Source: Treponema sp. (GTDB lineage: Bacteria > Spirochaetota > Spirochaetia > Treponematales > Treponemataceae). Taken from it: a stretch of 41,252 nt of DNA. Below the pieces are notes generated by a model. It had not been told where the DNA came from, made no database searches, and saw only the letters and a program-made list of their open reading frames with translations. Shown here piece by piece: positions 15,946-25,289 of this stretch. Position numbers and translations under genes: made by a program. The stretch spans positions 1 through 41,252 of the forward strand of contig JAFUDX010000004.1 in the NCBI GenBank assembly GCA_017464425.1, read 5' to 3'. How positions within the stretch are numbered: position 1 is the stretch's first letter; each line of letters starts with the position of its first letter.

Positions 15946-18723
15946 ATGACTCGTATTGATCCGCTCAAACTTTTTGGAAACGAACTCTGCTCTGTACAAA
16001 ATCCGTCGGCCTATATCGGCGGTGAGTACGGGCAGATTGTAAAAAATCATGCAGTCTCTGATTCGTTGTACAATTTCTGTGTGGCTTTTCCCGATGTCTA
16101 CACAATCGGTATGGCAAATCAGGCGATAAAAATCATCTACAACGGCTTGAACCAAAAAGAAACAGTTCGCTGTGAACGGGTTTTTGCCGTTGAGAGTGAT
16201 TTTGAGGCTCTTTTAAAAAAACACGATGCTCCGCTCTATACGCTTGAAACAGGAATGCCATTGCATGAACTTGACATGATTGGCTTTTCAATCGGCTATG
16301 AGCTTGGCATTACGGGCGTTCTTTCGATTCTGGATTTAGGAAAAATTCCATTGCTTAAAAAAGATCGCGGGGAACACGATCCAATAGTGATTGCCGGTGG
16401 TTGCGGTGCGACGAATCCTGCGCCTTTTGCCGATTTTTTTGATGCTGTTTTTATCGGCGAGGCTGAGGGCGGCATGTTTGAGCTGATTGAAGAGCTTGCC
16501 GCGATGAAAAAGGGCGGGGCTAGCCGTGCGGAATTATTGCAGCGGCTTTCCGAGCACCCGAGCGTGTGGACTGAGGACATGAGCGAGGCGAAGTGCGGGC
16601 ATAGCGTGGCACGGCGGGCGATTTGGTCTGATTTTGGGAAAGTGCCTTCGGTTCAGTCCTTTATGCCGCTTCCGAATGTGAAGCCCGTGCAAGACCACGG
16701 CGTAGTTGAGATTATGCGCGGCTGTCCGAACGGCTGCCGATTTTGCCATGCTGGTGTGTATTACCGACCTCAGCGCGCGAAGGAAAAGCAGCTTATTTTT
16801 GACGATGTTGACAAACTCGTGAATGTGGCGGGCTATCGTGAAATCTCGCTCACATCGCTTTCAAGCGCAGATTACCCCGATATTGAGAATCTTCTTGACG
16901 ATTTGAACGAACGCTACAAAAGTCAGAATGTGTCGTTTCAGCTTCCGTCACTCAAAGTGAACAGTTTTTCGCTTCCGCTCCTTGAAAAACTATCGGAAGT
17001 TCGGAAGTCTGGCTTGACTTTTGCTGTGGAAACCCCCGAAGAAGCGTGGCAACTCCGATTGAACAAGGAAGTGTACGCGCAGCACTTGGTTGATGTGATT
17101 CTTGACGCGAAAAAACGCGGTTGGAACAAGGCGAAATTCTATTTTATGGTGGGGCTTCCGTTTCCAGAGACTGAGGAACTCACCGAAGAAAAGGCAATCG
17201 TTGATTTTTTGATTGACTTACAGAATCGAACGCGAATTCAGTGCAACGTCAACGTCGGAACGTTTATTCCAAAGCCTCATACCGCCTATCAGTGGGTGAG
17301 GCAGATTTCGCCCGAAGAATCCGAGAAAAAGCTTTCGTATATCCGAGACCATCTTCCGCGCGGAAAATTCCATGTGGGCACGCACGACATAAACACGAGC
17401 TACCTTGAAGGGCTTCTTTCGCGTGGAGACAAGCGGGCGGGGAAGGTGATTCTTTCGGCGTACCAAAAGGGCGCGCGACTTGACGCGTGGGACAATCACT
17501 TGCGAGAAAACCTAAAGCATTGGGAATCTGCGTTTGAAGAAGCCGATTTCGATGTCAAAGAATCGATTTTGCGCGAGCGGAGCAAGGACGAGGTTTTGCC
17601 GTGGGATTCGGTTTCGCTCGGCGTGGCGAAGAATTTCTACAAAAAAGAATGGGATAAAAACGAGCGCGAAGAACTCACGCCCAAGTGCATGCCGAATTGT
17701 GACCACAGATGCGGCGTGTGCAATAACAAAACCTGCGTGCATCTTGATATAAATTCTCAAGATGTATTAAAAAATGCACAGCCACTCGATTCTAAATCTC
17801 AAGATGTACAAAAAAGTGGACGGAGCGACAAGGATTCTGTCCACCTGGAATGGAATATTCCTATTATGTACCGAGTTATCTTTGAATTTACGAAGAAAAA
17901 CGGTGGTGAATATGTTTCTCATCTTTCTCAGGTAGAATTCTTTAACCGTGCGTTTTTAAAATGCAATCTTCCCGTCATCTATACGACTGGTTTTAATCCG
18001 CTTCCTCGCCTTGAATTTGCCTCAACCTTGTCGCTTGGCATTTCTTCTGACGCAGAGATTGCTTCGACGGTTTTGTATGAAAATGTAAGCGAAAGAGAAT
18101 TCATAGATTCTTTAAATCGGCATCTTCCCGCGTTCATTCAGATTCATAAGGCATTTATTTTTCCAGTCACAAACCAAAGACGGCGTGAATCACTCAGTAC
18201 GGGACTTTGGGGAAACGAATACTTGTATTCATTTAAATGCACTGCTGGGGAAGTGAAGGGCTTTTTTGATTCTGAAGGGGCTCAGCCCTTTGTCACTTCG
18301 GATTCACTATGCTCTTTTCAGATTGATGAGCATGATGGAACGAAGGTGCGCACGAAACTGCTCTTCCAAAAAGACCGTCCGTTCCGTAATGCACTTGAAG
18401 AATATTTCGGGAAAAAAATCTGGGAAATTGTCTCTATTCATAAAATCAAAACGCTTGCAAAGCCTGATATTACAGGCTGGACGAGTGAGATAAATGAAGC
18501 GTATCAAAAATCTTTGCTGAGCATGAAAAAGCATAGTGAAATGATTGAAATAAACGCGCGCTTTAAGGAAAAGATTTTAAGTCCTGAAGAGAATATGAAA
18601 ACAGCGCATGACAATTCAATTTCCTACTTTGACTTATACGAGCGGATTGCGTTGGTAAATGCCCAGTTGATTGCCCAGCGTGAAAAATTGCTACAAGAGA
18701 AAAGTGCCAAAAATGGGCAGTAG
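15946..18723 (+). CDS. B12-binding-type radical SAM protein fused to a DUF2344 domain
   Basis: The product has 925 residues. The N-terminal part resembles a cobalamin-binding-like domain (DVYTIGMANQAIKIIYN). It is followed by a radical SAM core with the iron-sulfur motif C260PNGC264RFC267. A cysteine cluster (CMPNC..RCGVC...C, about 583-602) precedes the C-terminal TIGR03936/DUF2344 domain (from about 640: YRVIFEFTKKNGGEYVSHL...TGFNPLPRLEFA). The two halves are separate genes in many bacteria and fused here; the TIGR03960-plus-TIGR03936 fusion is known in several phyla. The reaction is unknown to me. Between the domains is a Ser/Asp/Lys-rich linker with an internal repeat (SQDV occurs twice, 42 bp apart in DNA). 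No clear Shine-Dalgarno precedes ATG 15946. Confidence 0.88.
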   Translation: MTRIDPLKLFGNELCSVQNPSAYIGGEYGQIVKNHAVSDSLYNFCVAFPDVYTIGMANQAIKIIYNGLNQKETVRCERVFAVESDFEALLKKHDAPLYTLETGMPLHELDMIGFSIGYELGITGVLSILDLGKIPLLKKDRGEHDPIVIAGGCGATNPAPFADFFDAVFIGEAEGGMFELIEELAAMKKGGASRAELLQRLSEHPSVWTEDMSEAKCGHSVARRAIWSDFGKVPSVQSFMPLPNVKPVQDHGVVEIMRGCPNGCRFCHAGVYYRPQRAKEKQLIFDDVDKLVNVAGYREISLTSLSSADYPDIENLLDDLNERYKSQNVSFQLPSLKVNSFSLPLLEKLSEVRKSGLTFAVETPEEAWQLRLNKEVYAQHLVDVILDAKKRGWNKAKFYFMVGLPFPETEELTEEKAIVDFLIDLQNRTRIQCNVNVGTFIPKPHTAYQWVRQISPEESEKKLSYIRDHLPRGKFHVGTHDINTSYLEGLLSRGDKRAGKVILSAYQKGARLDAWDNHLRENLKHWESAFEEADFDVKESILRERSKDEVLPWDSVSLGVAKNFYKKEWDKNEREELTPKCMPNCDHRCGVCNNKTCVHLDINSQDVLKNAQPLDSKSQDVQKSGRSDKDSVHLEWNIPIMYRVIFEFTKKNGGEYVSHLSQVEFFNRAFLKCNLPVIYTTGFNPLPRLEFASTLSLGISSDAEIASTVLYENVSEREFIDSLNRHLPAFIQIHKAFIFPVTNQRRRESLSTGLWGNEYLYSFKCTAGEVKGFFDSEGAQPFVTSDSLCSFQIDEHDGTKVRTKLLFQKDRPFRNALEEYFGKKIWEIVSIHKIKTLAKPDITGWTSEINEAYQKSLLSMKKHSEMIEINARFKEKILSPEENMKTAHDNSISYFDLYERIALVNAQLIAQREKLLQEKSAKNGQ

Positions 18724-18800
18724 TTACTTTCTATAATGCGTATTCTGTCTACCAATACATAGCCAAAAACACCTCTCTTTCATTTTCTGTAGTGCGTTTG

Positions 18801-18808
18801 CCCCCCCC
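18801..18808. repeat. C8 homopolymer between convergent genes
   Basis: Eight C on the + strand lie 2 bp beyond the stop codon of the histidine kinase. The 87-bp gap also holds a short imperfect direct repeat, TTTCTATAATGCGT and TTTCTGTAGTGCGT. No terminator hairpin is seen. Confidence 0.6.
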
Positions 18809-18810
18809 TG

Positions 18811-21342
18811 CTAGTTTTCGCGCTTTTTGTTTTTGGTCAGTTCCTTTTCTGCCTTTTTTATGACTTGACTGATATTCTTTTGCTCTTGCGGCATAAAGCG
18901 GGCAAAGCCTGTTCCTACGGAGAACGGCATAGGACCTGAAAGAAGCTGCGTGAGCCTGGATTCAAAGATTCCGATGAGCGAGTCTGCGTTTTTATAATCG
19001 ATTCCCTGCAAAATGACGGAAAATTCGTCGCCTTCGCTGCGGAATACGGGACAGTGCTTGAAAATATCACAGATTAATTTGCACAAACTGATGATTGCGG
19101 CATCTCCGATTTCTCTGCCCAATTTATCATTGATTTTCCGAAGGTTATTGATGTCGCACACCAGCACACCGAATTCAAATTCTGGGTTTTCAGAAATATG
19201 CTCGTTCATTTTTGTTTTGACTTCATCGAAAGCCCGGTCGTTGCCTACCCCAGTGAGCGAATCCTTGTTGTTTGAGTCAGCAAGGATTTTGTTAAGAAGC
19301 TCCGCCTGTTTAAGCGATTTTTGCCTCATGCATTTGATTAGAGTCTTAATGACATAGGAAATTTCAAGAGGTTTAGTAAGATGCTCGTTCATGCCGGCTT
19401 CTAAGGAAGCCCTGACATCTTCTTCAAAGGCATTTGCCGTGAGCGCAATAATTGGCGTGATTTGGGCATCGCTTCGATCGAGCGCACGGATTGCTTTTGT
19501 GGCATCGATTCCGTTCATTACAGGCATCATTATGTCCATAAGAATGGCATCGTAGGTATTGGGTTTTGACTCAGAAAACAGTTTGAGCGCGATTTTTCCG
19601 TTTTCTGCAGTCGTTACGCTCGCGCCTTCTGCTTCAAGCAACTCTTTTTCGCTCTGGCAGTTTGTCTCATTGTCTTCAACGAGAAGAATTTTTGAGCCGT
19701 AAAGCGTTTCTTTGGATTCGCCCTCATTAAAATCAGTGGCACGGACTGTTTCTGTGCGATCGTCAATGGCAAAAGGTACATCTATGGTAAAGGTGCTGCC
19801 TTCGTTGAGCTTGGACTTTACTGAAATAGTGCCACCCATAAGCTCAACCAACGATTTGGCGATTGCCGTTCCAAGCCCAGTTCCTTTGTATTCAGAACGC
19901 GCACCACCATCTTCCTGAGAGAATGTTTCCCAGATATGCTCAAGGAATTCGGCTTTCATTCCGATGCCCGTATCTTCGACTTCAATTCGATAGGTAACCG
20001 TTTTGTAGCCCGTAGCCAGTTCTTTTATTCTGAATGTAATTTTTCCGCCATCAGGGGTGAATTTAACTGCGTTTGAGAGAATATTGACCAATGCCTGCCG
20101 CAAATGAAGCTCATCACCGAGCAAAAACGGATGTTTGAAGTCATCGAATTCTGTGATAATTTTGAGATTTCTGTTTACCAATTGACCTTCGATTATAGAA
20201 AGGCACCCGTCCGCAAGTGAAAGAATATTCATGGGTTTGTGAGCGATTTCAAGTTTGTTGCTTTCGATGTGGCTCATGTCAAGAATATCGTTTACCAGTG
20301 AATGTAAGTGATATGCCGCCTGCGTGATTTTGCCAAGACACTGCTCGATTTTATACGGATGCATGAGATTTTTTGATGCAAGCTCCGCCATACCGATTAC
20401 ACCGTTTATCGGAGTGCGAATGTCATGGCTCATGCGGGCAAGGAATTCACTTTTTGCCGCACTCGCCCGCTCTGCCCGTTCTTTTGCCTCTTTGAGCTCT
20501 TTCTGAGTCTTCATTTCGTGCCGGATTTCTGCATCTTTTACGGCAAAACCAAAAACTGCCGTTCGTTCTTTTGACCAGTCACCGACTTTTACGCACTTCA
20601 TCTCGCAATATTCGTTTGATTCATTGCGATAGCGATAGATAAAGCGGTCGTTTGTGGAAAGCTGCTTGATGGCGAAATCTGGCGAAACTTGCTGTAAGAA
20701 TTCTGCGCGGTCCGCTTCAAAGGTACATTTTTCTGCATAGATTTCTGCGGCTTTCGTAAACGGAATTTTTGAGCGAATGGTATCGCCTATTTTGCTGTCG
20801 ATTCTGGCAGATGAATTGAAAGTTGCGAAATCAAGCGTGTCAAGATTGACATGATAGATGTTTGTGTATTCGCTTGCCAACATTCCAAAAAAATCATGAT
20901 TTCGCTTTGACTCGACTTCACTCCGCTTTTCTTCGTCAATGTTTTTTCCTAAAATAACGGCTTGCACTGACTTTGAATCAGAAACAATAAAAATTATCTG
21001 AAGCTCAATCCACTGCTCGCTTTTATCAGAAAAACAATACGGAAATTGAAGCATAATCGGAGAATTAATGCCTTCATCTCCCCTTTCAAGCAATTTTTGA
21101 CGGTTAAATTTGGCTGAGAACAAATTGGCATAATCTTTATTTTTGATTGAATTCTTTGTGGACTGAACGAAATCGTCAAATTTGCCAGAGTATTCCAAAG
21201 AATCATTAAGAACGGTGTTGCTGTACGAGATAATCTGATAGAAATTTGTAGAGAGATTGCAGAACATCATAAGCGGATGCAGATTATTCACCGCTTTGCT
21301 CAGGAGTTTATCGTAATTGCCTGTTTGATCAAAGAATGCCAT
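18811..21342 (-). CDS. Hybrid sensor histidine kinase with receiver and GGDEF-like domain
   Basis: The product has 843 residues. The N-terminal 270 residues look like one or two PAS-type sensor domains without membrane segments, so it is cytoplasmic. A coiled coil ([20 protein letters not shown]) leads into the HisKA domain with H306 in [10 protein letters not shown]. The HATPase domain follows ([23 protein letters not shown]). A receiver domain carries the phosphoacceptor Asp603 ([12 protein letters not shown]). A C-terminal GGDEF domain (from about 690) has the signature as EGDEF near residue 770, with the first glycine replaced, so cyclase activity is uncertain. It starts 4 bp behind rmlD on the same strand, suggesting cotranscription with the rhamnose genes. 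Confidence 0.9.
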   Translation of the reverse strand: MAFFDQTGNYDKLLSKAVNNLHPLMMFCNLSTNFYQIISYSNTVLNDSLEYSGKFDDFVQSTKNSIKNKDYANLFSAKFNRQKLLERGDEGINSPIMLQFPYCFSDKSEQWIELQIIFIVSDSKSVQAVILGKNIDEEKRSEVESKRNHDFFGMLASEYTNIYHVNLDTLDFATFNSSARIDSKIGDTIRSKIPFTKAAEIYAEKCTFEADRAEFLQQVSPDFAIKQLSTNDRFIYRYRNESNEYCEMKCVKVGDWSKERTAVFGFAVKDAEIRHEMKTQKELKEAKERAERASAAKSEFLARMSHDIRTPINGVIGMAELASKNLMHPYKIEQCLGKITQAAYHLHSLVNDILDMSHIESNKLEIAHKPMNILSLADGCLSIIEGQLVNRNLKIITEFDDFKHPFLLGDELHLRQALVNILSNAVKFTPDGGKITFRIKELATGYKTVTYRIEVEDTGIGMKAEFLEHIWETFSQEDGGARSEYKGTGLGTAIAKSLVELMGGTISVKSKLNEGSTFTIDVPFAIDDRTETVRATDFNEGESKETLYGSKILLVEDNETNCQSEKELLEAEGASVTTAENGKIALKLFSESKPNTYDAILMDIMMPVMNGIDATKAIRALDRSDAQITPIIALTANAFEEDVRASLEAGMNEHLTKPLEISYVIKTLIKCMRQKSLKQAELLNKILADSNNKDSLTGVGNDRAFDEVKTKMNEHISENPEFEFGVLVCDINNLRKINDKLGREIGDAAIISLCKLICDIFKHCPVFRSEGDEFSVILQGIDYKNADSLIGIFESRLTQLLSGPMPFSVGTGFARFMPQEQKNISQVIKKAEKELTKNKKREN

Positions 21343-21346
21343 ACAG

Positions 21347-22237
21347 TTATTTTACATCTGAATTTTGTAAAATGCAAAAAAAATTCGTGAGACTTTTTTG
21401 CCAGGTAGGAAGCGTGATTCCAAGCGTTTTTTGGATTTTTGTCTTGTTCAAAACCGAATAAGCTGGTCGTTTTGCGGGTGTGGGATATTCCGCCGTTGTG
21501 CAGGGATTTATCACGCAGTTTTTATTCGTGATGATGCCGCGTTCAAGCCCCTGTGCAAAAATTTCTTTTGTGAAGTCAAACCAAGTCGTCTCGCCCTCAT
21601 CGGTCACATGGTAGATTCCGTTCGGGATTTTTTCGCCTGAACTGCGTTTTTGAATGATTTTTGCAATCACCGAAGAAAGCGTCTCGCAGTTGGTGGGCGT
21701 TCCCCGCTGGTCGGCGACTACTTTGACGCTCTCACGAGCATTCATCGCGCGAATCATCGTGTAGACGAAATTTTTTCCGTAGAATCCGTAGAGCCATGCC
21801 GTGCGGAGAATGTAAAAATCATCTGTTTCTTCTTGAAGAGCCTTTTCGCCCGCCGCCTTTGTCTCGCCGTACACACCGATCGGCTTAATCGGACTGTCTT
21901 CTGCAATCGGGGAAGAAGCAGTTCCGTCAAACACATAGTCCGTCGAGATATGAATGAGCGGAACAGAAAGTTTTTTTGCAAGACGGGCGATATTCCGCAC
22001 TCCGTCACAGTTCAATGCCCGCGCAAAGTCTGCGTCCGTTTCTGCCTTGTCAACCGCCGTATATGCCGCGCAATTCACGATAAAGGAAATGTCTTTTCCA
22101 TTCGCAAAATTTTCAAGAGCCGCATAGTCGAGAATGCTCACGGCACTGTCAGTTCCCGTGTACGAGAGATTTTTTTCTTCAAGCGTGTGGCAAACCTGAG
22201 TGCCGAGCATGCCGTTACAACCGATAATCCAAATCAT
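21347..22237 (-). CDS. rmlD: dTDP-4-dehydrorhamnose reductase RmlD
   Basis: The product has 296 residues. It catalyses the last step to dTDP-L-rhamnose, NAD(P)H-dependent reduction of the 4-keto group. The Rossmann glycine motif is at the start (IGCNGMLG), and the SDR catalytic pair is visible in STDYVFDG with Y..K in [12 protein letters not shown] 22237 is preferred; the open frame upstream runs through a palindromic repeat that is not protein-like. The ribosome binding site is weak, so translation may be coupled to rmlB. The neighbouring rmlB, rmlC and rmlA complete the pathway. Confidence 0.93.
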   Translation of the reverse strand: MIWIIGCNGMLGTQVCHTLEEKNLSYTGTDSAVSILDYAALENFANGKDISFIVNCAAYTAVDKAETDADFARALNCDGVRNIARLAKKLSVPLIHISTDYVFDGTASSPIAEDSPIKPIGVYGETKAAGEKALQEETDDFYILRTAWLYGFYGKNFVYTMIRAMNARESVKVVADQRGTPTNCETLSSVIAKIIQKRSSGEKIPNGIYHVTDEGETTWFDFTKEIFAQGLERGIITNKNCVINPCTTAEYPTPAKRPAYSVLNKTKIQKTLGITLPTWQKSLTNFFCILQNSDVK

Positions 22238-22318
22238 AAGACAGTTAGAAGTTAGCAAGTAGCAGTGAGCAGTTGTATGTTCATTCACTTCTAACTGCTC
22301 ACTGCACACTGCTCACTT
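22238..22318. repeat. Palindromic repeat of a second sequence family between rmlB and rmlD
   Basis: It fills the whole gap between the rmlB stop and the rmlD start. GCAGTGAGCAGTT (22262-22274) and AACTGCTCACTGC (22293-22305) form a 13-bp perfect inverted repeat; AGTTAGAAGT (22243-22252) and ACTTCTAACT (22287-22296) a second one. It is built of short units GCAGTGA / TTAGAAG and is unrelated in sequence to the AAATTTCTCACAGAG family. Confidence 0.8.
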
Positions 22319-23458
22319 TTATTTTCTTTCTCCGTAATTTTTTGAAATCCACTTGGTGTATTCGCCGCTCAAAATGTGGTCAACCCATTCTTTGTGGGAA
22401 AGATACCAGTTCACGGTGAGTGAAAGCCCCTGCTCGAAAGTCATTTTGCGCTCCCACTTAAGTTCGCGCTTGATTTTTGAGCAGTCGATTGCGTACCGTG
22501 CGTCATGCCCTGGCCGGTCTTTTACGTGCACGATTGTTTTTTCGACATCATCCGCCGTTTTGTTCACTTTTGGCGCGGTGAGTTCAATCACTTTATGGAG
22601 CAACTTGATGTTCTGCCACTCGTTTTCGCCGCCGATGTTGTATTTCTCGCCCGATTTGCCATTGTTCACAATCTGCCAGACGGCTCGGTTGTGGTCTTCG
22701 ACATAAATCCAGTCGCGGATATTTTTGCCCTCGCCGTAAACCGGGAGATTTTTTCCGTCGCGGATGTTTGAAATCATGAGCGGAAGAAGTTTTTCGGGGA
22801 ACTGATACGGACCGTAGTTGTTCGTGCAGTTTGAAAGCGTAATCGGTAAGCCGTATGTGTGATAGTACGCCATAACGATGTGGTCACTGCTCGCTTTTGA
22901 ACTTGAATACGGAGAGCGCGGGTCGTAGTTCGTCGTTTCGGTGAAATAGCCCGTCTCGCCGAGAGAGCCGTAGACTTCATCGGTTGAAATATGGTGGAAG
23001 AGTACATCGTCGCGCTTGTTGTCAAGCGAAACGCCCCAGTAAGCGCGCGCCACATCGAGCAGCGTGAAAGTGCCCATCACATTCGTTTTGATGAAGGCTT
23101 CTGGTCCTAAAATCGAGCGGTCAACATGGCTTTCCGCCGCAAAGTGAATCACCGTGTCGATGTCGTACTGCTTAAAAATACGCTCGATTTCCGAGCGGTC
23201 GCAGATGTCAACCTTCTCAAAGAAATATCGTCGCTCGCTTTCGCTCACCCCGCTTCCGAATTTCGCGTCAACGGCAGAAAGATTTTCCAAATTTCCCGCG
23301 TAGGTCAAGCAATCGACATTGACGATTTTGCCCGTAAAGCCCGAATCCATAAATTCACTTGAACCCGTGGCACTCTGCCCGAAGAGATAGTTGATAAAAT
23401 TAGAGCCGATAAAACCCGCTCCACCAGTAACAAGTATGTTATTTAATCGTCTTTTCAT
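22319..23458 (-). CDS. rmlB: dTDP-glucose 4,6-dehydratase RmlB
   Basis: The product has 379 residues and converts dTDP-glucose to dTDP-4-keto-6-deoxyglucose with bound NAD+. The N-terminal VTGGAGFIGSNFI Rossmann motif, HFAAESHVDRS, STDEVYG and the catalytic YxxxK in YSSSKASSDH are all present. It is slightly longer than usual because of a small insert (about 24-36) after the first strand. ATG 23458 has AGAGGA ahead of it; the longer open frame runs into repeat C. Confidence 0.95.
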   Translation of the reverse strand: MKRRLNNILVTGGAGFIGSNFINYLFGQSATGSSEFMDSGFTGKIVNVDCLTYAGNLENLSAVDAKFGSGVSESERRYFFEKVDICDRSEIERIFKQYDIDTVIHFAAESHVDRSILGPEAFIKTNVMGTFTLLDVARAYWGVSLDNKRDDVLFHHISTDEVYGSLGETGYFTETTNYDPRSPYSSSKASSDHIVMAYYHTYGLPITLSNCTNNYGPYQFPEKLLPLMISNIRDGKNLPVYGEGKNIRDWIYVEDHNRAVWQIVNNGKSGEKYNIGGENEWQNIKLLHKVIELTAPKVNKTADDVEKTIVHVKDRPGHDARYAIDCSKIKRELKWERKMTFEQGLSLTVNWYLSHKEWVDHILSGEYTKWISKNYGERK

Positions 23459-23473
23459 AAAATTTCCTCTTTT

Positions 23474-23557
23474 AAATTTCTCACAGAGCACACGGAGCGC
23501 ACAGAGAACTTATAAAAAGTATTCTCTGTGTCCTCTTTAGCTCTGTGAGGAATTTTT
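23474..23557. repeat. Palindromic intergenic repeat, copy C
   Basis: AAATTTCTCACAGAG (23474-23488) faces CTCTGTGAGGAATTT (23541-23555). On the minus strand the repeat begins at the rmlC stop codon. The arm next to that stop, containing CTAAAGAGGACACAGAGA, is identical in copy D. Confidence 0.85.
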
Positions 23558-24158
23558 ATTCTCTAATCCATTTTCCGTTCAAATCAAAATAGCTCGCATT
23601 CATGTCGAACGCGGGGTGTTTGGTGTCTTTTTCGCTTAAGAGCGGCTCGATTTCGGGGGCGACTGCTTTCCAGTCGATGCCGATTGTTTTGTCGTTCCAC
23701 ATTAAGCCGCCCTCGCCTTTCGGGTCGTAGAAATCCGTGCACTTGTAGGCGAACACGGCAGTGTCAGAAAGCACATAAAAGCCGTGCGCAAAGCCTTGCG
23801 GAATGTAGAACTGATTCTGCTTTTCGCCGTCCAAAATTACGCCGTAGTATTTTCCGAATGTGGCAGAACCTTTTCGTAAATCTACCGCCACATCGTATAC
23901 ACGCCCGCTCACCGCCCGCACGAGTTTTCCTTGCGGATGCGCCGTCTGGAAGTGAAGCCCGCGGAGCACGCCCTTTGTTGAAGAACTCTGATTGTCCTGC
24001 ACGAAGCGCATTTGCAAGCCCGCTTCAAAGAAATCCCGCTCAGAATACACCTCAAAGAAGTACCCGCGCGCGTCGCCGAACACCTTCGGCTGAATCTCAT
24101 ACAAGCCGTCAAAAGTCTTTCCGTCAGATGCCACACATTTTTTAAACTCAAACGCCAT
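23556..24158 (-). CDS. rmlC: dTDP-4-dehydrorhamnose 3,5-epimerase RmlC
   Basis: The product has 200 residues. The cupin-fold epimerase core is complete: GYFFEVYSERDF, VQDNQSSSTKGVLRGLHFQ (containing the catalytic histidine), and QGFAHGFYVLSD. ATG 24158 has GGAGAAG immediately upstream, and an alternative TTG 12 bp earlier is not needed. It works between RmlB and RmlD in dTDP-L-rhamnose synthesis. Confidence 0.95.
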   Translation of the reverse strand: MAFEFKKCVASDGKTFDGLYEIQPKVFGDARGYFFEVYSERDFFEAGLQMRFVQDNQSSSTKGVLRGLHFQTAHPQGKLVRAVSGRVYDVAVDLRKGSATFGKYYGVILDGEKQNQFYIPQGFAHGFYVLSDTAVFAYKCTDFYDPKGEGGLMWNDKTIGIDWKAVAPEIEPLLSEKDTKHPAFDMNASYFDLNGKWIRE

Positions 24159-24176
24159 TGTCTTCTCCAAAAAATA

Positions 24177-24319
24177 AAATTTCTCACAGAGGGCACAGAG
24201 CTCACAGAGTGTTTTTTTTTATATCAAATTTCATACCATAAACACAAATACAACAGATTTGTGCTTATAATTTTATTATAAAATAATCTCTGTGTCCTCT
24301 TTAGCTCTGTGAGAAATTT
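24177..24319. repeat. Palindromic intergenic repeat, copy D (longest)
   Basis: AAATTTCTCACAGAG (24177-24191) faces CTCTGTGAGAAATTT (24305-24319), a 15-bp perfect inverted repeat. The centre is a roughly 80-bp AT-rich stretch. On the minus strand it starts 1 bp after the rmlA stop. It accounts for nearly all of the 162-bp rmlA-rmlC gap. Confidence 0.88.
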
Positions 24320-24320
24320 C

Positions 24321-25196
24321 CTACCTCTCCGCGATATATTTTAGATATGCGCCGTAGTCGGTTTTGTAGCCAGCGGCGAGATTCAAGAGAGCTTCTTTTG
24401 AAAGCCAGCCATTTGCAAACGCGATTTCCTCGATACAAGAGACATACATGCCCTGCCGTTTTTGAATCGTGGCGATGAAGTTGCTTGCTTCAAGAAGACC
24501 GTCGTATGTGCCCGTGTCGAGCCATGCCATACCGCGACCGAGTAATTCTACAGAAAGCGAGCCACGCGCAAGATACGCGTTGTTTACGGCAGTGATTTCG
24601 ATTTCGCCACGAGCAGAAGGCTTTACCTCGCTTGCGATTTTGACGACGGCATTGTTGTAGAAGTAAAGGCCAGGAACGGCGTAATTCGATTTTGGCTCTT
24701 TCGGCTTTTCTTCGATTCCGAGAACTTTGCCCGTTTTGTCGAATTCAACGACGCCGTACGCGGTTGGGTCTTTGACCATGTAGCCGAAGATGACCGCCTC
24801 AGCTGATTTTGTCTCAATCTTCTCGCGGGCATTTTTGAGCGTTTTTGTGAAACTCTGACCATAGAAAATATTGTCGCCAAGCACGAGCGCCACATCGTCA
24901 CTTCCAATGAAGTCTTTTCCGACGATGAATGCATCCGCCAATCCGCGGGGCTTATCCTGCACGGCGTATTCAAAATGCATGCCGAGCCAGCTTCCGTTGC
25001 CGAACAATTCTTTAAAAAGCGAAATGTCGCGCGGAGTGGAAATAATCAAAACTTCGCGAATGCCCGCAAGCATGAGACATGAAAGCGGATAGTAAATCAT
25101 CGGCTTGTCGTAGAGCGGCAAGATTTGCTTTGAAACCGCCTTTGTGATTGGGTACAAGCGGGTGCCAGACCCGCCGGCTAAGATAATTCCTTTCAT
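24321..25196 (-). CDS. rmlA: Glucose-1-phosphate thymidylyltransferase RmlA
   Basis: The product has 291 residues, the usual length of RmlA, and makes dTDP-glucose from dTTP and glucose-1-phosphate. The nucleotidyltransferase signature [20 protein letters not shown] is at residues 8-27, and [10 protein letters not shown] and GLADAFIVG follow. The ATG at 25196 lies 6 bp behind a good -10 box and has no Shine-Dalgarno, so this first gene of the rml operon is probably translated from a leaderless transcript. Confidence 0.95.
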   Translation of the reverse strand: MKGIILAGGSGTRLYPITKAVSKQILPLYDKPMIYYPLSCLMLAGIREVLIISTPRDISLFKELFGNGSWLGMHFEYAVQDKPRGLADAFIVGKDFIGSDDVALVLGDNIFYGQSFTKTLKNAREKIETKSAEAVIFGYMVKDPTAYGVVEFDKTGKVLGIEEKPKEPKSNYAVPGLYFYNNAVVKIASEVKPSARGEIEITAVNNAYLARGSLSVELLGRGMAWLDTGTYDGLLEASNFIATIQKRQGMYVSCIEEIAFANGWLSKEALLNLAAGYKTDYGAYLKYIAER

Positions 25197-25202
25197 ACTA
25201 TT

Positions 25203-25231
25203 AGTATAAAGCATTAGGAAGTAGTTTTCAA
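25203..25231 (-). promoter_or_regulatory. Sigma70 promoter of the rml operon
   Basis: Read on the minus strand, TTGAAA (25231-25226), a 17-bp spacer and TATACT (25208-25203) are followed by 6 bp and then the rmlA ATG. Transcription should start at or beside the start codon. The operon is probably rmlA-rmlC-rmlB-rmlD-kinase. Confidence 0.7.
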
Positions 25232-25289
25232 TAGAATGAATTGGATTAGATTTTCACCTATACTATAACACTCAATGCAAAACACTTTG

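Noticed and set aside
15643..16155. 170-codon minus-strand frame across the glgA / radical SAM junction
   Set aside because: It is antisense to two convincing genes and shows no recognisable domain.
21650..22255. 201-codon + strand frame opposite rmlD
   Set aside because: It is antisense to rmlD and Arg/Cys-rich like other shadows; rmlD motifs are complete on the minus strand.
24200..24212. T-run in repeat D as a rho-independent terminator
   Set aside because: No adjacent GC-rich stem precedes it on the transcribed (minus) strand, and it would cut the rml operon after rmlA.
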